Origin: a virus
DNA: 27,084 nt
IMG/VR virus record: IMGVR_UViG_3300025141_000607
Span: 1 to 27,084 of that record
Strand: one strand, 5' to 3'
Positions 8,497-15,802 of this stretch are shown here, one piece after another (position 1 is the first letter of the stretch; the number at the start of each line of letters is the position of its first letter). The position numbers and the translations under genes were made by a program. The notes under the pieces were generated by a model. The model was given only the letters and a program-made list of their open reading frames with translations, had not been told where the DNA came from and did no database searches.

Positions 8497-10742
8497 ACTC
8501 CCACCTTCCTACGAGTCGAAGGGCTATTCCGCAGTCTGCCCAGAGCCATGGCAGACCCCATCTGGCCTCCCTGTTTTGCTGCTTTGGCCATACCAACTTG
8601 GAACTGTTCCTCAGTGACGAAGTTCATTCCGTTGATTTGAGTCACGTTGTAATTGACATCAACGGATCCGCCACCACCACCTCCAGCGGATTGACTCGAA
8701 CCCTCAGATCCAGATGGAATTACATCCTCTCCTCTAGCGCCTGAGTTCCAGCGATCCATTGCACCACCCATCTTGGAGGCTGGGATCACGTACTCGGACT
8801 GGCCACCCTCACCAACAATTGCGTTAGTTGGGCCTGAGACGTAGCCGCCATCGGCCATCTTCTTAGCCAAACCACTTCCCATTGAGAAGCCAGAGCTAAG
8901 GCCCTCGTCTGCGGTGATACCACCACCGCCACCAAAGGCGCCGCTCAGAACGCCAAGCGCTTTCAAGATCAACGCCTTGGCGATCATCTGGGTCGCCATA
9001 TCAATGAACGCCTTTCCAATATTTGCGAACATCTCAGAGAACGCCTCTTGTGCTGTTTTCGTTCCGGTGATTAATCCCGTTACAGCAGAACTCATGGAGC
9101 TTGCCAGTTCTGTTTCAACTGTCTGAGCAAGCGAAACGATCATAGACTCCGTATCTTTTAGCTCTGCTTCTAGCTGATCCATATAGTTTTCAACTGGCCC
9201 CTTTGCATCTTCCAATGCCTTCTTTCTGGCCTCTTCTTTCTTCCTTGCCTCTTCGGCTTCCTTGCCCTTTTTCTTCGCTAACGCATCCGCTAACGCATTC
9301 TCCTTGATGGCAGTATTCAAGCCCTCAAGCTTCGCTCTGGTTATTTCGTCTTCGATTCCTTTTAACTTTTCTCTGATGTCTGCATGTCTGAATTGAATCT
9401 TTAACGTCTCCTTGTCATAGTCCGTCAGCGAAGTCTTTAATTTGAACTCCCTCTCTAGAGAGGTTGTCATTGATTTGATTAGCCGCTCTTGCTTCTCTTT
9501 TTCAGCCGTCCGTGCCTTCTCAGCCGCCGCCGCCCCGCCGCCTACTCCTCCGACCGGTGGAGGTGATGTCAGGGGCTTGTCTTTTGTCTCAGGTGTTTTC
9601 TGATCGTAAGGAGACCACCCGCCAGCCTTCTTGAATAGCTCCTTTTCTTGTGAGGCGTAATCATTGCCGAAGTTGCGCTGGCCAGCAAACTTATCGCCGA
9701 TCCAGTTCATGGCGTTACGCATTTGCCCCAGCGTCTGGAGCATGACGCCCAGCCCTGGAATGGCATTAATGATTGCGTTATGGAAAGAATCAATACCAAT
9801 AGACGCATGCTCGGAACCGAGACCAACCCCGTTAAATACTCGGCTCAGCCCGTCCAAGAAATGATCAGCCTCTTCTACAACCTTGTTAGCTTCACTTATT
9901 GATGAGGTGAACTTATCTATCAGACCTATCAGAGGTTTCATTAATGCCTCTGATCCTGCTAAGGCTTCTTGAAGATCTCTAAATTCCTCCCCCAAACTAT
10001 CTAACGCCCCGGCTAAACCCGCATCTCCTGCCGCCTCAGCCGCTCCGCCATATTGCTTCTCTATTTCGGTAAGGATTAAATTCTGTGCTTCCAGCATTCG
10101 CCCAGATTCTTGCAACGTTTTTATCTGCTCTTTCTGTTGGTCGGTAAATACCGTTCCACTTCTTGCCAGATCAGTAACCCGCCGTGCTGGATCTTCTAAC
10201 GCTTTAGACAATTGCATCATCGCCCCGCGAAGATCCTGCCCCGTAATAGTCGCCACATCTGCCGCAGCCTTCGCCACTCTCCCGTATGAATCAACCCCAA
10301 TTCGCTGAAATGAGGTCATCAACTGGAAAGCTCTGGTGAAGTCTTCCTGATCAAATAGCGTTGACTTGCCAAGCTTGTCGGCAGCGTTAACCAGTCCCTC
10401 AAGATCCGCCGCCGTGCCCCCTAGGTTCTTGAGTCCATTCGTTAGCTGCGCCAGCAAAACTTCCCTTTCACTTGCTACCTGCAAGCTCTTGTTAAACAAC
10501 GACACCGCAGCCGTCAAAGTAACAAGAGGCAAAATTGCGCTCTTTAACGCGGCACCAAAACCATTAACGCCGGCCTGGGCAGAAGTAGCAGCCCGCCCCG
10601 TCTGCTTGATTGCGTTTGATGCCTTAGGCATGCTGCCCTTGACTCTGCTCGCCGCAGCATCAGTCTTGTTTAATGACTGCTGAAATTGATCTAGCTTTCG
10701 CGTAGGCGCTTGCAGCTTTAGAACCAGGGTCTCTACAGCCAA
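8493..10742 (-). CDS. Tail tape measure protein
   Basis: A 749-residue protein in the tape measure position. The N-terminal part is helical and Ala/Lys rich, followed by a hydrophobic stretch near residues 66-85 (SAILPLVTLTAAVSLF). A section FTRAFQLMTSFQRIGV then ITGQDLRGAMMQLSKAL matches the conserved prophage tail-length region. Residues about 410-520 are strongly charged coiled coil (EKARTAEKEKQERLIK and EEARKKEEARKKALE). The C-terminal part is Gly rich with YVSGPTNAIVGEGGQSEYV, the usual tape measure ending. At about 1.5 angstrom per residue this predicts a tail near 110 nm. The only in-frame start is a TTG at 10742. AAGGA lies one base before it, too close for normal use, so start efficiency may be low or coupled to the upstream frameshift product. 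Confidence 0.9.
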   Translation of the reverse strand: MAVETLVLKLQAPTRKLDQFQQSLNKTDAAASRVKGSMPKASNAIKQTGRAATSAQAGVNGFGAALKSAILPLVTLTAAVSLFNKSLQVASEREVLLAQLTNGLKNLGGTAADLEGLVNAADKLGKSTLFDQEDFTRAFQLMTSFQRIGVDSYGRVAKAAADVATITGQDLRGAMMQLSKALEDPARRVTDLARSGTVFTDQQKEQIKTLQESGRMLEAQNLILTEIEKQYGGAAEAAGDAGLAGALDSLGEEFRDLQEALAGSEALMKPLIGLIDKFTSSISEANKVVEEADHFLDGLSRVFNGVGLGSEHASIGIDSFHNAIINAIPGLGVMLQTLGQMRNAMNWIGDKFAGQRNFGNDYASQEKELFKKAGGWSPYDQKTPETKDKPLTSPPPVGGVGGGAAAAEKARTAEKEKQERLIKSMTTSLEREFKLKTSLTDYDKETLKIQFRHADIREKLKGIEDEITRAKLEGLNTAIKENALADALAKKKGKEAEEARKKEEARKKALEDAKGPVENYMDQLEAELKDTESMIVSLAQTVETELASSMSSAVTGLITGTKTAQEAFSEMFANIGKAFIDMATQMIAKALILKALGVLSGAFGGGGGITADEGLSSGFSMGSGLAKKMADGGYVSGPTNAIVGEGGQSEYVIPASKMGGAMDRWNSGARGEDVIPSGSEGSSQSAGGGGGGSVDVNYNVTQINGMNFVTEEQFQVGMAKAAKQGGQMGSAMALGRLRNSPSTRRKVGV

Positions 10743-10769
10743 TTCCTTATACGCAGGCGTAACTAGATT

Positions 10770-10934
10770 CTATCGCCGCCGCTTGGCAGCATTCATCGAC
10801 TTCTCGCGCTCTTGATTCTGCAGCTCAAAAAACACCAGCCACAAATGCACCTCTTCATACGTCATCTCTCGGCGGAGCTGGCCAAGCGTTAACCCCAGCT
10901 CCTTAGCAACAACTAGCTCAGCTACCAGCCCGTT
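10770..10934 (-). CDS. Tail chaperone T-extension, read after a frameshift
   Basis: This frame has no start codon. It opens just downstream of a TGA and overlaps the end of the 130-residue chaperone gene. It reads GLVAELVVAKELGLTLGQL, then REMTYEEVHLWLVFFELQ, and ends in a basic NAAKRRR. This is the recognisable T domain of gpGT-type tail assembly chaperones (Leu-rich helix, then EE..LW..FFEL). It must be made by a shift from the upstream frame into the -2 (equivalently +1) register. Its stop at 10770 lies 28 bases before the tape measure start, exactly where lambda-type T frames end. The fusion would be about 180 residues. The product was built from the sequence and is too short to appear as a long open frame. 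Confidence 0.8.
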   Translation of the reverse strand, partial: NGLVAELVVAKELGLTLGQLRREMTYEEVHLWLVFFELQNQEREKSMNAAKRRR

Positions 10935-11310
10935 TTTCTCTCGTAGTTGCCGCGCTAGAACTTTTCATGTCGGTTTCTTCCTCCACCTCTTCCCCATCCT
11001 GCAAAATCGCAAGCATCAACTTATCCAGGCAAGCTGCTTGAACAATATTCCTAAGCCTTGGGAGATCAGCGGCAGCGTTGAATTGGGCCTGCCCATCCTC
11101 ATCTAATGCTTTAGAGCAAAGGAGATGCAAAGCAAAATCCTGAGAATCTCCCCCATCAGAATTCTTAGTGGCTCTTTGTTTATCCGCAATCGTTAAAGGC
11201 TGCATATAAAAAGACCAGTCTTGGCCGTTATGCCATACCTCTTTGAAAATCTTCGTTTCGACTCCCGCGTACTTAATCAGTCGGTCTATTTGACGGATCG
11301 GCGCTGGCAT
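10918..11310 (-). CDS. Tail assembly chaperone, G-type
   Basis: A 130-residue protein between tail tube and tape measure, the position of lambda gpG. It reads IDRLIKYAGVETKIFKEVWH, then WSFYMQPLTIADKQRATK and ALHLLCSKALDEDGQAQF, which is the pattern of phage tail assembly chaperones (a gpG/XkdN-like group). It ends in an acidic then basic tail (EEVEEETDMKSSSAATTREK). It would bind the tape measure protein and direct tube polymerisation, without being part of the virion. The ATG at 11310 has no Shine-Dalgarno. A 35-codon frame with a strong one begins 70 bases upstream and ends inside this gene, so coupled initiation is possible. The shift site near its end gives the longer G-T fusion. Confidence 0.8.
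   Translation of the reverse strand: MPAPIRQIDRLIKYAGVETKIFKEVWHNGQDWSFYMQPLTIADKQRATKNSDGGDSQDFALHLLCSKALDEDGQAQFNAAADLPRLRNIVQAACLDKLMLAILQDGEEVEEETDMKSSSAATTREKRAGS
10932..10940 (-). promoter_or_regulatory. Candidate -2 (or +1) ribosomal frameshift site
   Basis: In the gene frame the codons are AGA GAA AAA CGG. If the tRNAs on GAA and AAA slip back two bases they re-pair with GAG and AAA, essentially perfectly, and translation continues AAC GGG CTG into the T frame. A +1 slip at AAA-C would reach the same frame. The overlap of the two frames is only about 45 bases, so the shift must occur here or very near. Confidence 0.6.
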
Positions 11311-11380
11311 GGAACTGATTTAATGGCTTGGCTAAAACTCTAGCTGTTACGCAGGCGAAAGGGGCAATGCCTTCACTCAT
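11273..11380 (-). CDS. Possible 35-residue leader peptide before tail chaperone
   Basis: An ATG at 11380 is preceded by GGGAGGGGGG, one of the strongest Shine-Dalgarno-like tracts in the window. The frame encodes 35 residues (MSEGIAPFACVTARVLAKPL, then NQFHASADPSNRPTD) and stops 35 bases inside the chaperone gene. The chaperone start at 11310 lacks a Shine-Dalgarno and lies inside this frame. It could act as a coupling leader rather than make a functional peptide. Nothing in the sequence suggests a function for the product, and a chance open frame is possible. Confidence 0.3.
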   Translation of the reverse strand: MSEGIAPFACVTARVLAKPLNQFHASADPSNRPTD

Positions 11381-11428
11381 CCCCCCTCCCATCCCTGCCG
11401 CGCCATTAGCGGCATCAATACACTAGGC

Positions 11429-11455
11429 AAAAAAAGACCCCGCCAAAGCAGGGTC
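11429..11455 (-). terminator. Intrinsic terminator after tail tube gene
   Basis: On the minus strand an eight-base stem (GACCCTGC with GCGGGGTC, one T-G pair) has a four-base TTTG loop and is followed by seven T. It lies 29 bases after the tail tube stop codon. It would reduce transcription into the chaperone and tape measure genes relative to the abundant tube protein. Confidence 0.88.
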
Positions 11456-11483
11456 AATCATGGGGATAAATCAATTAAACCGC

Positions 11484-12263
11484 TTAGCTCATATCAGCGC
11501 CAAGAACGTTGGTCGGGTTAGAGATGCTGTAAGTCAGCTCCCCTACCGTTGCATCGTCGGTGTTGACGCTTAAACTCATCCCTTCAATGCTGATGTCAGC
11601 CGCAATGAATAGAGAGGCAGTAAGGTCAGGGGCTGCAGGGGTTGCACCATTAGATACGGTATCAAGGAACAACTCAACCTTTGCACCATCCTGAACTCGC
11701 AGCATCGAATTCTGTAAGAGCCTATTGGCAAGACTTTGCTGATTATCTGTGAAGTAGATAGACATACTTCCAGAGCCTTCTGCAAAACCTGGCTGTTTCG
11801 TTTTGAAAGGTGCCCACTTAGAACCCGCAGTGTTTACGCCGCAGGGCAAGCATGTCACGTCAATCGATTCCCTGCTCAGATCGAGAGAGAATTCTTTCAC
11901 CGAGCAGACGGCCTCAAACTCACTAAATGACATGTTGAAGTGTCCGCCGCCTGTATCATCCGCATCGCCATTTAAGGTCAAAGCAGAACCGCCCTTAGTG
12001 GCGGAGAGTGTGACCGATGTTGACGAAATTGGTGATACGACGTAGTAAGTCGTCGAGGCCGTTATGGCGGTATCAAGGGTCGCAGTGCCCTCAACAACAA
12101 ACTCAACAGGGTCTCCAATCCTGTAATCAGACTCACTAGGCACAGCGACGGCAGTGCCAGCAGGAAAATCACTGGCCGTTAAGCACCATTGAGTAGCTGC
12201 CGGGACAAAATAAATGGAGCCAGATTGGCCGGTTAAGGCCGTATTACTACAAGAAATTGGCAT
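11484..12263 (-). CDS. Major tail (tube) protein
   Basis: A 259-residue protein placed after the tail terminator and before the chaperones, as expected for the tube subunit. The core reads VKEFSLDLSRESIDVTCLPC, then FAEGSGSMSIYFTDNQQ, and near the end LFIAADISIEGMSLSVNTDD, which is the strand pattern of gpV-like tubes. Residues about 45-110 are an added beta domain (GDPVEFVVEGTATLD, then TTYYVVSP and VTLSATKGGSALTLNGDADD), a module seen inserted in many phage structural proteins. It probably decorates the tube surface. AAAGG lies six bases before the ATG, and two tandem hairpins lie just upstream. A strong terminator follows, consistent with high expression. Confidence 0.85.
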   Translation of the reverse strand: MPISCSNTALTGQSGSIYFVPAATQWCLTASDFPAGTAVAVPSESDYRIGDPVEFVVEGTATLDTAITASTTYYVVSPISSTSVTLSATKGGSALTLNGDADDTGGGHFNMSFSEFEAVCSVKEFSLDLSRESIDVTCLPCGVNTAGSKWAPFKTKQPGFAEGSGSMSIYFTDNQQSLANRLLQNSMLRVQDGAKVELFLDTVSNGATPAAPDLTASLFIAADISIEGMSLSVNTDDATVGELTYSISNPTNVLGADMS

Positions 12264-12278
12264 TGATTGCCTTTGATA

Positions 12279-12317
12279 AACAACAGCGGGGGCGTTGTTA
12301 TCAGCGGGGGCACTGAT
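12279..12317 (-). promoter_or_regulatory. Tandem hairpins with C-rich loops in 5' leader of tail tube gene
   Basis: Two adjacent inverted repeats: ATCAG/CTGAT (12300-12304 with 12313-12317) and AACAAC/GTTGTT (12279-12284 with 12294-12299). Their loops contain the same CGGGGGC/GCCCCCG core, so the ten bases CAGCGGGGGC occur twice, 18 bases apart. They lie 16 bases or more upstream of the tail tube ATG and just outside its ribosome binding site. They could stabilise the mRNA or bind a protein. No U-run follows, so they are not ordinary terminators. Confidence 0.5.
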
Positions 12318-12356
12318 GCCTTGAGCCTAGGCAGGCATAAAGGGGTTTTATTTTGT

Positions 12357-12788
12357 TTACCCTTTCGCTGTGAATGAGGCAGACAGGACCACCTGCGCTA
12401 ATGGGTTAGCGCTGTCTAGTAATGGCGTAGGCCCTGAGATCTCGCCAACGCAAGCATTCACTGCCGGGTCTGCAGCCTTAAGCGTGTTCAGCGTTGACAT
12501 GCAAACTGCTGCCATGGATTCCAACCGCTTCATTCCTTGTTCTCTGGGTGTGTAGCAATTGACCTGAACAGCTCCTCTGACCAGCTCGATGTTGGATTCT
12601 TCCAGGCAAAGCACGGGCGCTGTCGTAGTAGGAAAGCTCACCTGCAAGATCACATATTCAGTTGCTGCACCTGTTCCCGGTGGTGTCTCCTGTACGTTCT
12701 GGAACATGACCGGAACCGGAGGCGTCATGGCCTGATACGCGGCCAAAATGTTGGTCTCAAATACTGCGCGGATGGTGGCAAAGCTCAT
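12357..12788 (-). CDS. Tail terminator protein
   Basis: A 143-residue protein in the slot of lambda gpU: after the gp10-like neck protein and before the tube protein. It begins with a helix (SFATIRAVFETNILAAYQAM) followed by PPVPVMFQNVQETPP and strands (TEYVILQVSF). A gap then leads to VRGAVQVNCYTPREQGMKR and a helix with ESMAAVCMSTL. This fits DUF4128-type tail terminators, which cap the growing tube and join it to the head. It overlaps the neck gene by four bases (ATGA at 12785-12788). Confidence 0.75.
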   Translation of the reverse strand: MSFATIRAVFETNILAAYQAMTPPVPVMFQNVQETPPGTGAATEYVILQVSFPTTTAPVLCLEESNIELVRGAVQVNCYTPREQGMKRLESMAAVCMSTLNTLKAADPAVNACVGEISGPTPLLDSANPLAQVVLSASFTAKG

Positions 12789-13192
12789 CGAATTAGGTTG
12801 AGATTGTTTTGAAGAATGGTGTTGAATTGTTGTTTCTGTTGCGTTGCGATATTGCTAAACCACATAGACGCGCCAACCCTGCCGCCTTTTCCATAAACAC
12901 CCCTTGTGGGGTCCAATGCAGTAATAGAGGCATAGTCAAGGTTATTGCTTATGTACCAACTCCCTTCGGCGGTGATCTTCTTTGAGTATTTGTTTAATAC
13001 CGGGCCGCCTTTCCAATCCTTTGGTTTCGTGCTCAGATCCATCGTGTTATGCCCCATATTCCAAGAGCTAGCGAGTCTGCCTGTATCTACTGGTGATGCA
13101 TCTACCAGCGCTGCGTGAGTCTTTTGCAAGTGCTCAGATACAGACTGATTTATTGCCTTCTTTAATTTCTTGCCGTAACGGTTCAGATTCAT
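12785..13192 (-). CDS. HK97 gp10-like neck protein
   Basis: A 135-residue basic protein. A helical N-terminus (LNRYGKKLKKAINQSVSEHL) is followed by DASPVDTGRLASSWNM, the hallmark P.DTG.L..S motif of the HK97 gp10 family. Then come NNLDYASITALDPTRGV and a C-terminal helix. These proteins act at the head-tail joint during tail completion. It overlaps both neighbours by four bases, so the neck genes form one co-translated block. Confidence 0.8.
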   Translation of the reverse strand: MNLNRYGKKLKKAINQSVSEHLQKTHAALVDASPVDTGRLASSWNMGHNTMDLSTKPKDWKGGPVLNKYSKKITAEGSWYISNNLDYASITALDPTRGVYGKGGRVGASMWFSNIATQQKQQFNTILQNNLNLIR

Positions 13193-13557
13193 GATGCCCT
13201 CGCCACAATCTTTGATGCGATCTCGCCCGCTGATCGGTAACTAGGCGCAACTGAAACTACCTTCCAAACCTGGCCGCCATACGTGATCCGGTCGGCTGTT
13301 GTCGGGGTATGCGGCAACCCTGAGGCCGTGTGTTGGATATAAAGGGTAATTTCATAAATCTCCTCTACCCCGCCTTGTTCACTACGGGTCGTGGCAATGA
13401 TCCCCGCCTTGATGTTGTAATCAGTAGCGCTAGGAGTCACCGTGCCCGTTGCTGGATCGTATGTGCTGCCGCTATTCCTTGTGTAGACAATTGCCGTAGG
13501 AAAAACCTTATCAATCAAGTTGACGGCTATGGGCTGGAAAGTCTTTGTAATGTCCAT
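13189..13557 (-). CDS. Head-closure / head-tail adaptor protein
   Basis: A 122-residue beta-rich protein. It reads NLIDKVFPTAIVYTRNSG, then YDPATGTVTPSATDYNIKAG and TPTTADRITYGGQVWKVVSV. The pattern of a Y/W-rich barrel ending in YGGQVWKVVSV is typical of SPP1 gp16-like head-closure (stopper) proteins, which plug the portal channel after packaging. The position, between the connector and the gp10-like gene, agrees. The start at 13557 lies two bases after the stop of a 56-residue frame and lacks a Shine-Dalgarno, so re-initiation is likely. Confidence 0.68.
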   Translation of the reverse strand: MDITKTFQPIAVNLIDKVFPTAIVYTRNSGSTYDPATGTVTPSATDYNIKAGIIATTRSEQGGVEEIYEITLYIQHTASGLPHTPTTADRITYGGQVWKVVSVAPSYRSAGEIASKIVARAS

Positions 13558-13559
13558 AA

Positions 13560-13730
13560 TTAAGGGGAAGCTGGCCCATAGGGGCCCCTCAGAATGGTTA
13601 CCAGTTTTTGAGTGCTAATCCCCCAGCGTTTAGCCAAGCCGGCGGCGTTACCCTTCCACCAAAAGCTAGACACACAGATCTGTGCCTCTAATGCTGTTTG
13701 AGGGGGGTAAGGATTAGGAGAGGGGATCAT
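13560..13730 (-). CDS. Small helix-turn-helix-like protein (56 residues)
   Basis: Found by hand translation. An ATG at 13730 overlaps the stop of the 49-residue gene (ATGA) and the frame ends at TAA 13560, two bases before the next start. It encodes MIPSPNPYPPQTALEAQICV, then a Trp-rich SSFWWKGNAAGLAKRWGIST and QKLVTILRGPYGPASP. The stretch GNAAGLAKRWGISTQKLVTI has the spacing of a helix-turn-helix. I do not recognise the family. Tight packing between two neck genes and the sensible composition argue it is real. Confidence 0.6.
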   Translation of the reverse strand: MIPSPNPYPPQTALEAQICVSSFWWKGNAAGLAKRWGISTQKLVTILRGPYGPASP

Positions 13731-13876
13731 TTAGCAGACCTCTTTTTAGTGTTGGGCTTTTTCTTGAGCTTCTTTGGTAGTGCTTTGCCTTTTGGTGTTT
13801 CAGCTTCCCAGCGTTTCGCCATGGCTGGATCATTAACCCTCATCCATTTACGTTGTGCCTCCGATCTGAATGGCAT
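13727..13876 (-). CDS. Small basic protein (49 residues)
   Basis: Found by hand translation. The ATG at 13876 follows AGGAG with five bases of spacing, a strong ribosome binding site, and overlaps the previous stop (TAATG). It encodes MPFRSEAQRKWMRVNDPAMA, then KRWEAETPKGKALPKK, and a Lys-rich tail. The pattern FRSEAQR.WM....P..A.RWE.ETP is one I recall from short proteins in many phages. The function is unknown; the charge suggests nucleic acid contact. Confidence 0.72.
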   Translation of the reverse strand: MPFRSEAQRKWMRVNDPAMAKRWEAETPKGKALPKKLKKKPNTKKRSAK

Positions 13877-14448
13877 TAGCTCCTAACCCTCAACAAGATC
13901 TTGCTAGAGCCATACGTGCCGCTAAGCCAACAGCTCAAAACGTCAGTAAGCCAAGGGAATTTCTGGAGAACTATTGGCGCTGATACATCAACCTTTTGAC
14001 CCATGTCTGCAGGGCTGAAATATTCCTGTTCCATCTCCCCTAGCTTCTGCTTTTTAATTGGGCCAGTCTCTGGCGCTATCCCTGGCACTCCTGGGATTAT
14101 TGCGGCCGGGTCATTAAATAAAGAAAGGGCCAAATAGCTGCAAGCCTGCTGTACTTGCAAAGGGATCGCAGAGCATGCCGACATAATGCCCTTACAAGTG
14201 CCCCCAGAACGTGGCCACTGAAGGCGCTGCTGTTTAGCTGCATCATTTGTTGCTGGATTGCAGCGATCTCCTAAAAACGTCAGCACCTCTAGCGCTTGAG
14301 TACTGGCCATCAATGAACTTTCTTTTTGCGCGGTCGTAAGGGCAACCCAATTTGCATCGCTCAAGGTATTAGCCCAGATCGCATCAGCCTCTGCAACCGT
14401 CACGTATGACGTGGCATCAGATGAACCTAAAGTCGCGTCAAATGCCAT
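13876..14448 (-). CDS. Head-tail connector (DnaT-like family)
   Basis: A protein of 190 residues from the ATG at 14448, which overlaps the stop of the preceding 45-residue gene (TAATG). A longer GTG start at 14478 is possible but less likely. It begins AFDATLGSSDATSYVTVAEA then DAIWAN and AQKESSLMASTQALEVLTF, followed by QWPRSGG. This is the standard pattern of the phage family named putative DnaT-like protein. That family lies between capsid and neck genes and acts as the adaptor attached to the portal. The name DnaT reflects distant similarity only and does not mean a primosome role here. Confidence 0.75.
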   Translation of the reverse strand: MAFDATLGSSDATSYVTVAEADAIWANTLSDANWVALTTAQKESSLMASTQALEVLTFLGDRCNPATNDAAKQQRLQWPRSGGTCKGIMSACSAIPLQVQQACSYLALSLFNDPAAIIPGVPGIAPETGPIKKQKLGEMEQEYFSPADMGQKVDVSAPIVLQKFPWLTDVLSCWLSGTYGSSKILLRVRS

Positions 14449-14585
14449 TAGCTCTCTTGGGAGTGGTAAACCGTCCACCCTTCCGCTAACAGTCTAAGCC
14501 GCGTCTCTTTCGCCTCACGAAGCGGAACGTCACGAACGTCTTGAACGCCGTTTCGGTAGATATAAAGCCGAATCAAACCGACCAT
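14448..14585 (-). CDS. Small protein of 45 residues upstream of connector
   Basis: Found by hand translation. The ATG at 14585 has CAGG about eight bases upstream, and the frame ends in a TAA overlapping the connector ATG. It encodes MVGLIRLYIYRNGVQDVRDV, then PLREAKETRLRLLAEGWTVY and HSQES. The composition is natural (beta start, charged helix, EGW turn). It is the first gene after the major capsid terminator. The function is unknown; a small structural or coupling protein is plausible. Confidence 0.62.
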   Translation of the reverse strand: MVGLIRLYIYRNGVQDVRDVPLREAKETRLRLLAEGWTVYHSQES

Positions 14586-14618
14586 CAGGAGACCTGGAAC
14601 CCACCCAGCCTAGGGAAT

Positions 14619-14648
14619 AAAAAAGCCCCTGATAGTTAAACCAGGGGC
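14619..14648 (-). terminator. Intrinsic terminator after major capsid gene
   Basis: A seven-base perfect stem (GCCCCTG with CAGGGGC) has a ten-base loop and is followed by six T on the minus strand, 50 bases after the capsid stop codon. This fits ending most transcripts after the highly expressed capsid gene. Confidence 0.88.
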
Positions 14649-14698
14649 CGTAGGTCCTTTGTCCGGCCTTCCGTTAGTCAGACCAGATTCAGATTAGA

Positions 14699-15802
14699 TC
14701 AAGCAACAGTGCCACCAAATGGGCTGTTGACTACTAGCTCAACTACCTCAACAAGTTGAGGGTCATAAGCCAGTGACCAGTTACCAGCAGTTGCAAGGGC
14801 CGCATTTGTAGGGTTGTCTCCTCCAGAACTCCATGAAGTGCCGATGATATGCATCAGGTTGCTATAAGAAACAGCCAAAGTGTCCTGTAGTGCGAGGATG
14901 TTGCGGTCAGATTCGATGTTTAGACCGAACTGTTGACCGGTTCTAACCACGCCTGGAGAGAACAAATAGCACACAAATTGTTCCTGCTCGCCAGTGGTTC
15001 CACGGATAGGCAACTGACTATCTGTGACGACATTGAGCCCAGCAAACTGTTTAACGGCTGTGGAAGATACCCCCACGCCTCCACCGCCCCATTGGATGGC
15101 GCCACCAGTTGATAGTGCTGAGGTCGAAAAAGTTAGCATGCCGATCTGATCCAAATACGCTGCACATTTGGGGTGCATTGCAATGGAGGTCAGATTGTCT
15201 GCTCTGTCGCTTAGCAGATACTTAGCTTCAGTTACATTCGCAGCATTAAGGTAGTTAGCCTCAGCAGCGCCAGTTGTCACACTCTTATCGAGTGCATTGG
15301 TTGCGGCTAGTGGGCCGCCGGGTCCAAGAAGGCCAGTAAGTTGTGAAACTAGCTTGCTAGTTAGCTTCTGGTTCATGGCTTCTGCCATCTGGTCTCTTAC
15401 ATGAGCCAGGGCATCTTCTCCAGTCTGATAACCAGAGAGATCATCCGCAGCATAAGCAAAGCCTCTATAAGTAATAGAGCTGTACTGAGTGCCCGCAGAT
15501 GTTTTTTGGGTCGTAAAATAGCCGGCTCCATTGGAACCCCAAGTAGCGCTTGAATCAATAGTCTCTTCTGTGTAGTCAAGGCTATTAAAGAAAGGCAGCT
15601 CAATCCTTGAGCCAACTGTGTTATTCATCCTTGAATCCAGGCCAAGGATGCCGGATTGAACAAAGGCTGATGTTTGCCAGATAGCCTCTTGCAAATACTT
15701 AGCAAAAGGTGCGCTAGTCGCTAATCTGGTTGAACTTCCAATGTCGCTAGTAAATGTGGCCGCGCCATTAGCGTTGCCAAAGTTTCCTTGGAAAACTCCC
15801 AT
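14699..15802 (-). CDS. Major capsid protein
   Basis: A 367-residue protein directly after the scaffold gene and followed by a strong terminator. It contains LATSAPFAKYLQEAIWQTSA, then GSRIELPFFNSLDYTEETID, TYRGFAYAADDLSGYQTGED and SIAMHPKCAAYL, and near the end SDRNILALQDTLAVSYSNLM. Long strands around FAGLNVVTDSQLP and the HP..AAYL motif are typical of coat proteins with the HK97 fold. It assembles into the icosahedral shell around the scaffold. No N-terminal pro-domain is seen, in keeping with a separate scaffold protein. Confidence 0.85.
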   Translation of the reverse strand: MGVFQGNFGNANGAATFTSDIGSSTRLATSAPFAKYLQEAIWQTSAFVQSGILGLDSRMNNTVGSRIELPFFNSLDYTEETIDSSATWGSNGAGYFTTQKTSAGTQYSSITYRGFAYAADDLSGYQTGEDALAHVRDQMAEAMNQKLTSKLVSQLTGLLGPGGPLAATNALDKSVTTGAAEANYLNAANVTEAKYLLSDRADNLTSIAMHPKCAAYLDQIGMLTFSTSALSTGGAIQWGGGGVGVSSTAVKQFAGLNVVTDSQLPIRGTTGEQEQFVCYLFSPGVVRTGQQFGLNIESDRNILALQDTLAVSYSNLMHIIGTSWSSGGDNPTNAALATAGNWSLAYDPQLVEVVELVVNSPFGGTVA

